Of a stretch of DNA of 64,000 nt, positions 36,081-44,820 are shown one piece after another. The stretch spans positions 1-64,000 of the forward strand of contig JBCCHB010000089.1 in NCBI GenBank assembly GCA_039028975.1. Reading direction: 5' to 3'. The stretch comes from JAHBNG01 sp039028975. GTDB lineage: Bacteria > Chloroflexota > Anaerolineae > Caldilineales > Caldilineaceae. The notes under the pieces were generated by a model. The model saw only the letters and a list, made by a program, of their open reading frames with translations, searched no databases and was not told the origin of the DNA. A program made the translations under genes and the position numbers. Within the stretch, counting starts at the first letter, position 1, and each line of letters starts with the position of its first letter.

Positions 36081-36270
36081 AACAAATATGAAAAGATTAG
36101 AAGGATTAAGAATCTGTGAAATCTTTTCATATCTGTTCGGTTTTTATCTTTCCGCAGTGAGTCTCGATGCGTGAATATCTGCCCTGAAAGTAGGAAACAG
36201 ATTCAGATGGATTAGCCGGATCTTTTACATCCTCTGTGGCGCATCTTGAGCCGTGAAAAACTACTGATTT
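36081..36270 (+). repeat. Dispersed repeat R1, copy c (with hairpin module)
   Basis: The hairpin arms 36081-36098 and 36120-36137 (AACA-n-ATATGAAAAGATT and its inverse) are 18 bp with one mismatch. The conserved core runs from about 36175 to 36270. The core end TACTGAT overlaps the last codons and TAG stop of dnaE (36261-36263). Confidence 0.75.
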
Positions 36271-39200
36271 TCTTCTTCCACTGATACTTCAACCCGGAAA
36301 TACTTGGCCAAATCGCTGACCAGTCGCTCATTGATGGTACAATAGTCGTTGGGAAAGGCCAATTTAGTCGCTCCATTTGTCCCATCAATGGTGATATAGA
36401 ATTCATTGCGCCCACGTGGGTCAGAGAGCCGCTCCCGCATCTCACGCAGTCGATATTTGTCCCGATCCAAGTTCCCGCTACGGGCAAACACAACCTGAAG
36501 ACGTCGCTGAGCTTTGCCATTTTGCCCAGCGCCATTTTCGCTAGCGCTGTCTTCTGCAGAAATAGTCTCCTGAGCGTGTAGTTGGGCTAACTGTCCTGTA
36601 GCACCGTTGGATGGATGAGCCTCGGCGTTGCTGGCCCCATTTTGTGTACCATCATGTTTCACATCTATACCATTGTCATTACTCAATCCATTAGAACCAT
36701 TTTGGGTACCGTTTGTATGATGGGGGCCTGTTTTGCTGATGCTTGTTCCGTTTTCAGTTGTTTCGTTCCTACTTATCCCATTGTTCGCGGATCGGCTGCT
36801 ATCTGTTTCATTGCCATCTGTTTCACTACCCGTTGCCCCATTTGGGCCACTGCCTACGGAAGAACCTTTGTCTAATACTGGCGCTGACGCCTCATCCAAT
36901 TTCGTATTTGACAAGGTTGGCGAATCTGCCTCTTGCAAATTCGCTCCTGTTTGCATGTCGGTCGCCTCATCAGCAGACATCTCTTGCCCTACTTCGCTAT
37001 CTGTATCTATCTCATCGAGTCCCGCTGATTCTACCGTTTGTTGGACCGGTTCAAGGATAGAAGGATCTCCTGCTCTATCTATCTCTCCGTTGCTCTGTCT
37101 ACTCACAGCCGACTTTGGCTCAGCCACTGGAGAACGGTCTCCATTGACTACCTGAGCAGCTTCTGTGGGATTCACTGAGTTCGTTTTAGCGTCTATATCT
37201 TTGGTAGATCCGTTCTTCCAATCGGGCAGATCGTTCTTAAAAGGACTCTCCTCTTCTGGGGGAATAAATTCACCCAACTCACTAGGGAAGGGATCCAGAT
37301 AGTCTGAATTCACCGGTAAGGTAGGTGCTTGCTCGGCATCATCATCTTCTGTGGTTGGCGTGTAATCTAGCTCTCGTACGTCGACTTCATCGCTTTCATT
37401 GATTTCGTCGACAACAGGTACGCCATTGATGGTAGGTACAACATCGATAAGGGTTTGCTGGGGAGATGGGGTTGCTTCGGCAACAGCCACAGCTTGCTCT
37501 ACGTAATTTTGAATGGTATCAGCTAGGACACTGGTTTGGCCTTCTCTAGTCTGTGCCGTGCCCTTAACGAGCACAACTGTATCAGGGATTAGCTTCTCTT
37601 TTTCCTCTGCGTATGTTGTCGGGAAGACAACCACATCACATTGACCGGCTAGATCCTCTAGCGTAACAAATGCCATGGGATCCCCTTTCTTGGTGATGAT
37701 GGTGCGCACCCCAGCGATCATACCAGCCATTGTCACGTTCTGACCATCGTGAGATTCACCCAGCTCGTTGCACTGACAGGTGACAATTTTGCCCATGTCC
37801 AGGCTCAAATGCTGCATGGGGTGGCTCATGGCATAAACACCCAGAAATTCCTTTTCCCACTGAAGGCGATCTTTACCTTTGGCCTCCTCTATATCAGCTA
37901 ATTTAATAGGCGCAGCCTCAGCAGCACCCGCGTCATCCATTAGATCAAACATGGAAAGCTGACCACTGTCTCGAGCGCTATGGGTAGAAGCGGACGAAGC
38001 AACCATCTGGTCCAATACGGCGAGAAGTTGGCTGCGTTTGCCAAAGCGATCAAAAGCCCCTACCTTAATCAAACACTCCAAGGAACGCTTGTTCACCTGC
38101 CGCAGGTCGACTCGATCACAGAAATCTTCCAGACGCTTGAACGGACCACCTTCGTTGCGTGCGTCCAAAATTACCTGAACCGGCCCCTCGCCCACATTCT
38201 TGACTGCTGCCATACCAAAGCGAATGGCGCTGCCCTCTGGCACAGGGAAGGTGAAGGCCATATTCAGATCTCGAGCTGCGGCTGATTCCACGTCTGCTGG
38301 CAACTCCTGAATCTCGAAATCCAACCCGCTGTAGTTGACGTCCGGCGGCAGCACATCAATACCCATCCGGCGGCATTCGTTGATAAAGTTGATCACCTTC
38401 TCTGTTTTATCGCGCTCAATGAGCAACAGAGCCGCCATATACTCAACTGGGTAGTGCGCTTTAAGATAAGCAGTTTGGACCGTGATGACCGCATAGTCAG
38501 CCGCATGGCTGTTATGCACCAGAATGTCATTCGCAATAAAGTTATGAGTCTGAGCAACCTCAAGGTCATAGGTCTGTTTTTCACCGACATACTCTATGGA
38601 AACGACTTTGTCCCAATAAATGTCGCTATTGGCGTATCGTCTTAATTCGTCATTTTGAAAGTACTCAGCCAGCCGCTGGATGGTTGTACGAGTAAAGCCT
38701 GATTTTGCGGCATTGCCTGTTGGATAGAATTCCCGTTGAGCAACACCACATTCATGGTTAAGCTGGGGCCAAGTTACGCCTGCTTGCTCTTTGGCCGCCC
38801 GAACATGCTCTTTAATGGCAACTGGAATTACATCTTTTGTACCTGAACTAGATGGGGCTGTTAACAGAAGTCGGTTTAACAGGTGCACTTTCTCCTGATT
38901 GACAAAGTGCTGCCCAATCGATTCCCTAAAGATGGAGATATTCTCATTGCCCGTAATAAATAGCTGATATCCAACCCGCCCTTCCTTGTATGGAAATGTG
39001 ACCGTTCGCAATCGGCTAACAATATTTAAACGGAGTAGAAGGTGCTGCAATTGATGGGCCAGACGATTAGACGATGTCGCGTAAAAAAGATTACGATCAC
39101 TTTCATTAATATGACCGTCGCCTTCCCACATACGAGAGAGCAGCAGCGAGATTGAGTGGTTGTTAAGCTCAAAGATGGCCGATGGGATCTCTTTCCCTAG

Positions 39201-42074
39201 CGCGTTCTTACCCCAAATACTGTGTTCTTTGGCCCATGTGACGACACCTGGTTCCTGACTTCGATTCTGCCTCTTGGCATAAATTGAATAGGTACCTTTA
39301 TGAATCGCAATCGAGCACTCAACGTTCTCAAATTGCTCCACAGCTTGTACATAATCATTGACTTGAGCACAATCCTGAGAAGAGAAGTAGATTGAATGAG
39401 GGTGGCACAGGTTGCCTTCTGCTAGAAGATGGCCCAGCACAATCAATTCGTAATCTGGCCACTGCTTCTGTCCTTCGATAGGAATCTTCCTTGGCACGCC
39501 AATCTGGTCACCTACGGATAACTCTTCGAGCAAGCGCCAGCCGTCAAATGTATAGAAGGGATGGTTGGCTGTTGCCTCAATCGTTCGACCCAACGCTGTC
39601 GTCAATCGATAGACCGGCTTGATGCCATTGTCAATTACATCAGTCACCGCTCCGGCCTGGAGGGTCAGAGAATCTGTATTGCAGGAGACAGTTGCTGCAA
39701 TCGTTTCCTTTTGAAGGTAAAGATCTTCGATGCTCACCAATCGTCCAGACGCAGCGTCGATCACTTCTACGTTACCAGGCAAACATTTATTAAAACCATA
39801 CCTCGCGAAAAATTCAATATCTTCATAAATAGCTGTTGATGCTTTCTTTGGAATTCCGTTCTTTTCACATCCATCAATGAAGATCTGCTTGTGCTTGGCG
39901 ATCTCTTTCTCTTTTTTCTTAGAGATAGCCCGTCGAACGAGGTCCGCTTCACCAGCTGTGTAGCCAGCCAACTGACTGAGTACCTGAATGATCTGTTCCT
40001 GATAAATGATAATGCCCAGCGTCTCTTCCAAAATCGGCTTGAGCGCGTCGTGCTTGTACTCAACCTCCTCTTCCCCGTGCAGACGACGAATATAATTGGG
40101 AATGTACTCCAGCGGACCCGGTCGATAGAGTGAGATGGTTGCAATAATATGCTCGAAGAGATTCGGGCGCATCTCTGTCAATACCCGACGCATCCCCTGG
40201 CTTTCTACTTGGAAGACACCACTCACCTCTCCACTTGAGAATAGCTCAAAGGCTTTGGCAGTCTCTTCTCCCTCAAATGGGATGTTGTCCAGCTTGTATT
40301 CGATGCCGTGACGCTCCTGAATCATACGGCAGGCTTCTCGCATGACGGAGATAGTGCTCAGACCCAAAAAGTCCACTTTGAGGAGACCAATGGATTCGAG
40401 AATCGGGAACTCGAACTGGGTGATGGCCTTGGTAATTCCACCCTTAGTAGAGCGCATGAGGGGCGTATAGTGGGTCAACTCCCGATCCGTAACAATTACC
40501 GCCGCTGCGTGAATGCCCGAGTGGCGGGCCACCCCCTCTAGATTCATGGACATGTCCACTAGTTCCGTCACCCAGGACTCTTTTTCATAGAGTTCCAAAA
40601 GCTCAGGATTGTAAAACTCATGCCCTTCAGTCAGCACATCTTTAATTTTGACAGGCTTGCCTGGGATGCCAGGGATCATCTTGGCAATTCGATCCACGTC
40701 AGACAAGGGGATCTCCTGGGCGCGGCCCACATCCCGAATGGCGGCTTTGGCCTTCATACGTCCGAAGGTGACAATCTGGGCCACCTGATCTTCACCATAC
40801 TTATCAATGGTATAGCGGACCAACTCTTCTCGTTGATCGTCAGGAAAGTCTAGATCAAAGTCGGGCATGGTGACCCTGGCAGGGTTGAGAAAGCGCTCAA
40901 AGATGAGCTGGTTCTTGAGCGGGTCGATGCCGGTGATGCCTGTACAATAGGCAACCAATGAGCCTGCCCCTGAGCCGCGTACGTTCCACCAGATATTGCG
41001 GCTGCGGGCAAAGTTGCACAGGTCCGCCACAATCAAAAAGTAGACATCAAAACCCATCTGCTTGATGATATTGAGCTCATGCTCTTTGCGGGCTTGAACT
41101 TCATCATCGTGCGCGCGGTTGCCATAGAGCCGTTCAAGCCCTTCTTCTGTACAGAAGCGCAGGTAGGTTTCATAAGTATGTCCCTCGGGAATCTCGATGT
41201 CAGGCAGGTGAAATTCTCTGTCTTCAAGATCCACATTGCACATTTCGGCAATAAGGACGGAGTTATCGAAGGCGCTGGCAGGCAGATCGATGAGGGGACG
41301 GAAAGTCTCCTCCATCTGGAATCGGCTTTTGAGGAAATAGCTTTCGTCAGAGAGCCGCATACGCTTTTCTGACTTGATACTAACACCTGTCTGGACGCAG
41401 AGAAGCATTTCATGGGGAGAGGCATCATCCTCTTTGACGTAGTGGACATCGTTGGTTGCCAATAGCTGCAAACCAAACTTATCTGCCCAAGGCACCAATG
41501 TTTTGTTAACTTCAATCAGCTCGGGAATCGAGTGCTCTTGCAGTTCAATAAAGAAGTTCTCTTTGCCAAAGACTTCTGTATACCAGCCAAGTCTCTCGTA
41601 GGCTTCCTTCTCTTTCCCTTGCAGCAGTAAGTTGGGCACCTCCGCACCTAAACAGCCGGAGGAACAGATAATGCCCTTGGCATGTTTTTCTAAAAATTCA
41701 TGGTCGACTCGCGGTTTATAGTAGTATCCATCCATCTGGCTGTGACTGGCAATCTTAAGCAAGTTGCGATAACCAGTCATATCTTTGGCCAGCAACAGCA
41801 GGTGATAATTTTCTTTATCAAATTGAGCATCGCGACCACCCATGGGGCGTCCCCAAACCGTCTGATAGGCTTCAACACCGATAATGGGTTTCACATCGTT
41901 GTAACTGCATTCTCGGAAGAATTCAATGGCCCCATGCATGACCCCATGATCAGTCAATGCTAGGGCTGGTTGCCCCAGCCGTTTTGCCTCAGCAACAAGG
42001 TGGGGAATACGTCCTAGTCCGTCAAGCATGGAATATTCTGAATGCGTGTGGAGATGAACAAATGAGTCAGACAT
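36261..42074 (-). CDS. dnaE: DNA polymerase III alpha subunit with an intein and a long disordered insert
   Basis: 1937 residues as read, 1512 after removal of the intein (764-1188). The PHP domain starts at FVHLHTHSEYSMLDG. The C-family polymerase core has NVRGSGAGSLVAY and MPDFDLDFPDD, which carries catalytic aspartates. After the intein come the finger region (SHAADYAVITVQTAYLKAHY), the helix-hairpin-helix part and the OB-fold (NVTMAGMIAGVRTI). Residues 1536-1855 are low complexity, rich in Glu, Asp, Ser, Thr, Asn and Gly; then an ordered tail (RRLQVVFARSGNLDRDKYRL) closes the protein. It is the replicative polymerase. Its stop codon lies inside repeat R1 copy c. No strong ribosome site precedes the ATG. 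Confidence 0.95.
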   Translation of the reverse strand: MSDSFVHLHTHSEYSMLDGLGRIPHLVAEAKRLGQPALALTDHGVMHGAIEFFRECSYNDVKPIIGVEAYQTVWGRPMGGRDAQFDKENYHLLLLAKDMTGYRNLLKIASHSQMDGYYYKPRVDHEFLEKHAKGIICSSGCLGAEVPNLLLQGKEKEAYERLGWYTEVFGKENFFIELQEHSIPELIEVNKTLVPWADKFGLQLLATNDVHYVKEDDASPHEMLLCVQTGVSIKSEKRMRLSDESYFLKSRFQMEETFRPLIDLPASAFDNSVLIAEMCNVDLEDREFHLPDIEIPEGHTYETYLRFCTEEGLERLYGNRAHDDEVQARKEHELNIIKQMGFDVYFLIVADLCNFARSRNIWWNVRGSGAGSLVAYCTGITGIDPLKNQLIFERFLNPARVTMPDFDLDFPDDQREELVRYTIDKYGEDQVAQIVTFGRMKAKAAIRDVGRAQEIPLSDVDRIAKMIPGIPGKPVKIKDVLTEGHEFYNPELLELYEKESWVTELVDMSMNLEGVARHSGIHAAAVIVTDRELTHYTPLMRSTKGGITKAITQFEFPILESIGLLKVDFLGLSTISVMREACRMIQERHGIEYKLDNIPFEGEETAKAFELFSSGEVSGVFQVESQGMRRVLTEMRPNLFEHIIATISLYRPGPLEYIPNYIRRLHGEEEVEYKHDALKPILEETLGIIIYQEQIIQVLSQLAGYTAGEADLVRRAISKKKEKEIAKHKQIFIDGCEKNGIPKKASTAIYEDIEFFARYGFNKCLPGNVEVIDAASGRLVSIEDLYLQKETIAATVSCNTDSLTLQAGAVTDVIDNGIKPVYRLTTALGRTIEATANHPFYTFDGWRLLEELSVGDQIGVPRKIPIEGQKQWPDYELIVLGHLLAEGNLCHPHSIYFSSQDCAQVNDYVQAVEQFENVECSIAIHKGTYSIYAKRQNRSQEPGVVTWAKEHSIWGKNALGKEIPSAIFELNNHSISLLLSRMWEGDGHINESDRNLFYATSSNRLAHQLQHLLLRLNIVSRLRTVTFPYKEGRVGYQLFITGNENISIFRESIGQHFVNQEKVHLLNRLLLTAPSSSGTKDVIPVAIKEHVRAAKEQAGVTWPQLNHECGVAQREFYPTGNAAKSGFTRTTIQRLAEYFQNDELRRYANSDIYWDKVVSIEYVGEKQTYDLEVAQTHNFIANDILVHNSHAADYAVITVQTAYLKAHYPVEYMAALLLIERDKTEKVINFINECRRMGIDVLPPDVNYSGLDFEIQELPADVESAAARDLNMAFTFPVPEGSAIRFGMAAVKNVGEGPVQVILDARNEGGPFKRLEDFCDRVDLRQVNKRSLECLIKVGAFDRFGKRSQLLAVLDQMVASSASTHSARDSGQLSMFDLMDDAGAAEAAPIKLADIEEAKGKDRLQWEKEFLGVYAMSHPMQHLSLDMGKIVTCQCNELGESHDGQNVTMAGMIAGVRTIITKKGDPMAFVTLEDLAGQCDVVVFPTTYAEEKEKLIPDTVVLVKGTAQTREGQTSVLADTIQNYVEQAVAVAEATPSPQQTLIDVVPTINGVPVVDEINESDEVDVRELDYTPTTEDDDAEQAPTLPVNSDYLDPFPSELGEFIPPEEESPFKNDLPDWKNGSTKDIDAKTNSVNPTEAAQVVNGDRSPVAEPKSAVSRQSNGEIDRAGDPSILEPVQQTVESAGLDEIDTDSEVGQEMSADEATDMQTGANLQEADSPTLSNTKLDEASAPVLDKGSSVGSGPNGATGSETDGNETDSSRSANNGISRNETTENGTSISKTGPHHTNGTQNGSNGLSNDNGIDVKHDGTQNGASNAEAHPSNGATGQLAQLHAQETISAEDSASENGAGQNGKAQRRLQVVFARSGNLDRDKYRLREMRERLSDPRGRNEFYITIDGTNGATKLAFPNDYCTINERLVSDLAKYFRVEVSVEEENQ
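36510..37469 (-). other. Disordered insert between OB-fold and C-terminal domain of DnaE
   Basis: About 320 codons of low-complexity sequence: an acidic Pro-containing half and an Asn-Gly/Ser/Thr-rich half with repeated NG and NGT motifs. Standard bacterial DnaE proteins have a short linker here. The frame is open throughout. Confidence 0.75.
38511..39785 (-). mobile_element. DnaE intein with LAGLIDADG-type homing endonuclease
   Basis: 425 residues (764-1188 of the precursor). It starts with Cys in NK/CLPGNVEVID (block A) and has block B as TIEATANHPFYTFDGW. LAGLIDADG-like motifs are LGHLLAEGNL and SRMWEGDGHI. Block F is KQTYDLEVAQTHNFIANDI, and it ends VHN before the native Ser of SHAADYA. 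All splicing residues (Cys1, block B TxxH, C-terminal His-Asn, +1 Ser) are present, so it should splice. It lies four residues downstream of the site used by cyanobacterial split DnaE inteins (Y/CFNK). Confidence 0.93.
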
Positions 42075-42129
42075 AATGGGTTATGTAGGTTTAGGAATGA
42101 TAAGGATATGATTTCTTACACAATAGTAT

Positions 42130-42194
42130 AAAAGTCACACACTATCGTCCAAGGAGCACGTCCCTTGTGGCTCCTAGCCATGTGTGCGACTTTT
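42130..42194 (-). terminator. Long hairpin between the GDPD gene and dnaE
   Basis: AAAAGTCACACAC and GTGTGCGACTTTT pair over 13 bp with one mismatch, and AGGAGC/GCTCCT form an inner perfect stem. On the minus strand the outer arm ends GACTTTTATAC. It fits a terminator of the sulfatase-GDPD operon or a dnaE leader element. Confidence 0.55.
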
Positions 42195-42274
42195 GCAGAA
42201 CTGCTATTTTACATAATGTGAACGAATGTTCTGAGTGGCTTGGATAGTATAGCAGAAGCTGTCAGGAATGACAA

Positions 42275-43042
42275 TCATGATGAGCTGACCATAGCCTTGA
42301 TGGCAGCCTTTACATCATCAGCTAAAACTGCGTCCACATCAAGCCATTGGTAGTAACCCATCCGCTTCTCGGGTACTGTGTCTAGAGGGCAGACAACACC
42401 ACCCCAGCGATGGGCTATTTTTACATAAAGAGGATTAACGTAGACTAAGGGAAAGAGAGGCCCAAGCAATTCAGCACCTCGCTTAGGCCATGGATTGGTC
42501 AGGGTGATTTGCCCACAGGGAATCTCTGGCGCAATCTCTTTCACTGTGCCAATATGCTTTGACTGAAAGGAGATAATTGCGCACTGGCTTAACATATTGT
42601 GTGCGTTTAAGGTTTCCACAAATTGAGTCGCGTAGCGGCGGTCTTGAAAGAGCGGATCCTTTAACTCTAAAAGGAGAGGTATCTGGGCGTGGGTCTGTTC
42701 AATCAGGTCGGAGAGGGTAGGGATCGTCTCCATACTTAGCTGATTCCTGTGCCGATCTCCGAGAGGCTCTCGGTTGCGTAGTTGCTTAAGCTCGCTCAAT
42801 GAGTGATCACGAACGTAACCACTGCCATTCGTGGTCCGATCGAGCGTTTCATCATGCAAGAGGACAATCTCGTCGTCATAGGTAAAACGAAGGTCTGTTT
42901 CCAGAGCAAAAGCGCCTTGATTCAGCGCCAAATCGAACGCTCTCAGGGTATTTTCGGGTGCTTCTTTATTGGACCCACGATGGGAGACCACAAATGGCTT
43001 GCCGCGAATTTTGCGCTCTGTGGGGAAATCTTGCCACTTCAT
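42275..43042 (-). CDS. Glycerophosphodiester phosphodiesterase
   Basis: About 255 residues from the ATG at 43040-43042, which overlaps the sulfatase TGA as ATGA. A longer in-frame start at 43165 lies deep inside the sulfatase and adds unconserved sequence. The GDPD TIM-barrel motifs are present: VVSHRGSNKEAPENTL, ALETDLRFTYDDEIVLLHDETLDRTTNG and LLLELKD. The two His and Glu/Asp residues in these motifs are the catalytic and Ca/Mg ligands. It hydrolyses glycerophosphodiesters to glycerol 3-phosphate and an alcohol. No signal peptide, so cytosolic. Translational coupling suggests a shared catabolic role with the sulfatase. Confidence 0.9.
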   Translation of the reverse strand: MKWQDFPTERKIRGKPFVVSHRGSNKEAPENTLRAFDLALNQGAFALETDLRFTYDDEIVLLHDETLDRTTNGSGYVRDHSLSELKQLRNREPLGDRHRNQLSMETIPTLSDLIEQTHAQIPLLLELKDPLFQDRRYATQFVETLNAHNMLSQCAIISFQSKHIGTVKEIAPEIPCGQITLTNPWPKRGAELLGPLFPLVYVNPLYVKIAHRWGGVVCPLDTVPEKRMGYYQWLDVDAVLADDVKAAIKAMVSSS

Positions 43043-44505
43043 TGGATGACAGCTCCAGCAAGGTTTGGCTGGTCCAAAATCCCCGGCCCTACGGGTGCCC
43101 AGCGCAAAATTGGATAGTGGGAATTGAAGAGTGCCCGGTCGCCCGTATCGCGAATCACCTCCCAAGCATATTGGGTCAAAGCGTGTAGCTGTTCTTCATA
43201 GGCAGGATCATCAGCGAGGTTGCTCATCTCAAAGGGATCCGCTTCTAGATTATAGAGTTCATCAAAGTCAAAGCCATTTAGGCATAGCTTCCACCAGCCG
43301 TTCCACACCACGCGCTGGGTGACCCGATAGCGACCACCATGATATTCGGCAAAGCCCCGAGAGAATTTCCCCATGTTGCCGCTGGGATCTTGGAGAGCCT
43401 CCACAAAAGAGGTGGAGTCAGGCACATCAATGGTCTCTATGTCACAAAGATCCAAGAGCGTTGGTGCCAAATCGTGAAGACCGACAATTGCTTGGCTGAC
43501 TACACCTTGGGGTATGCCTGGACCTTTCATCACCAATGGAATATTGTAAACCTCTTCAAAGCCAGAAATGTTTTTACAGTAGAGACCATGGGAGCCCAAT
43601 AATTCGCCGTGATCGCTACTAAAGATGATGATGGTATTCTCCATCTGACCTGAGGTTTCCAGAAAGTCAATCAATCTGCCATATTGTTGATCAATTTCAG
43701 TAATCGACGCGTAATAGCAGGCCGCAGCCTCTTTCTTCTGTCGATCATCCATATCATGCCACGTTTTACCGGCCTTGCGGTAGATGTTGGGCTGATTGCT
43801 AAGGTCGTTATGAACATTGGGCTGGAGTGGTATCTGATCCACGTCGTACTGGGCAAAGGTGTCTTCGCCAGTAACAAAGGGATCATGCGGTTCAGTAATG
43901 CTGACAAAGCAGCACCACGGAGCATCTCCATGAACTGCCTCCTGCAAGAACTCTAGCCCCAGGTCCGTCGTGATTCCGACACCTCGCTCTTCGGCGGGTA
44001 CACCAGTCACACCATAGAGTAGAGATTTTTTGTAGCCTCCAGGCAGATCGTTGGTCTTTTTCAGAGAAAAGTTGGCTTCATCCTTACCCTTGCCACCAAC
44101 TTGAGCCTGCTTGGACTGAAAGAGCTCGCTGGCAGAGTTGCCATCCACCTGCCAACCGAACTGGGTGAGATCATTGGAACGCTCCACATGCCACTTACCA
44201 AAGTAGCCGGTCCGATAACCAGCCTCTTCTAGCCGCTGCGCCCAGTGGGGAAATTCGGTACGCAAACAGCACTGATCATCATCCACGCAATGGATCACCT
44301 CTAATACGCCGTGGGAATGGGGGAGAAGCCCTGTCATCAGGCTTGCCCTGGCCGGTGAACAGACGGCGTTGGGTGTATAAGCCCGAGGGAACCGTACGCC
44401 CCCTACCATTAATCTATCAATATTGGGTGTGATACACGGGCTGTCTGGATCCAAAACACGACCCTGCATCTGGTCTGTCATCAGAAATAAAATATTTGGT
44501 TTCAT
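43039..44505 (-). CDS. Sulfatase (formylglycine-dependent, alkaline phosphatase superfamily)
   Basis: About 488 residues from the ATG at 44503-44505, which has GAGGAG 8 nt upstream and gives the standard start KPNILFLMTDQ. The CxPxR signature is present as CSPAR (Cys49), the cysteine converted to formylglycine, followed by ASLMTGLLPHSHG. SSDHGELLGSHGLYCK supplies the later metal ligands. The family cleaves sulfate esters and sometimes phosphonates. There is no signal peptide, so it is probably cytosolic, acting on imported substrates. It forms an operon with the GDPD gene by a 4-bp overlap. A formylglycine-generating enzyme must be encoded elsewhere. Confidence 0.9.
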   Translation of the reverse strand: MKPNILFLMTDQMQGRVLDPDSPCITPNIDRLMVGGVRFPRAYTPNAVCSPARASLMTGLLPHSHGVLEVIHCVDDDQCCLRTEFPHWAQRLEEAGYRTGYFGKWHVERSNDLTQFGWQVDGNSASELFQSKQAQVGGKGKDEANFSLKKTNDLPGGYKKSLLYGVTGVPAEERGVGITTDLGLEFLQEAVHGDAPWCCFVSITEPHDPFVTGEDTFAQYDVDQIPLQPNVHNDLSNQPNIYRKAGKTWHDMDDRQKKEAAACYYASITEIDQQYGRLIDFLETSGQMENTIIIFSSDHGELLGSHGLYCKNISGFEEVYNIPLVMKGPGIPQGVVSQAIVGLHDLAPTLLDLCDIETIDVPDSTSFVEALQDPSGNMGKFSRGFAEYHGGRYRVTQRVVWNGWWKLCLNGFDFDELYNLEADPFEMSNLADDPAYEEQLHALTQYAWEVIRDTGDRALFNSHYPILRWAPVGPGILDQPNLAGAVIQ

Positions 44506-44820
44506 TAATTGGCTCCTCGTTGTTAGTGGTATTTGGGAATTTAGTATATAATATATTCGATGTGTTTCCACATATCACCCTCTTTTTATGCTAACCGAAA
44601 ATTTGCTGTTTGTTTAACTCGCTACAGTGAGTGATTCCTGCTCACTTAAGACGTTTTTCGGATAGGATACTGACAACCAGTTTTCTTCAGGTGATTGATT
44701 GAGCAAGATGGAACTCTGATTTCCCCTACCCTCATCCAGAGATTTCATCAGCAGCACAAGCCATGCTCAATTCAGTCAACTCCAATATTCACTTTTGAAC
44801 ACCTTCAGGAGGTTACGTAG
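44506..44820. other. Divergent promoter region, sulfatase versus ABC transporter
   Basis: 315 bp. The sulfatase side is AT-rich (TATATAATATATTCG near 44540), giving several -10-like sequences in both directions. An AGGAGG ribosome site precedes the lipoprotein ATG. No gene or repeat seen. Confidence 0.45.

Noticed and set aside
36743..37155. Plus-strand frames opposite the dnaE disordered insert
   Set aside because: Low-complexity shadows of the NG/Ser/Glu-rich insert.
38511..39785. Cyanobacterial-type split DnaE intein
   Set aside because: The intein is continuous with an endonuclease domain, and the insertion point is four residues away from the split-intein site.
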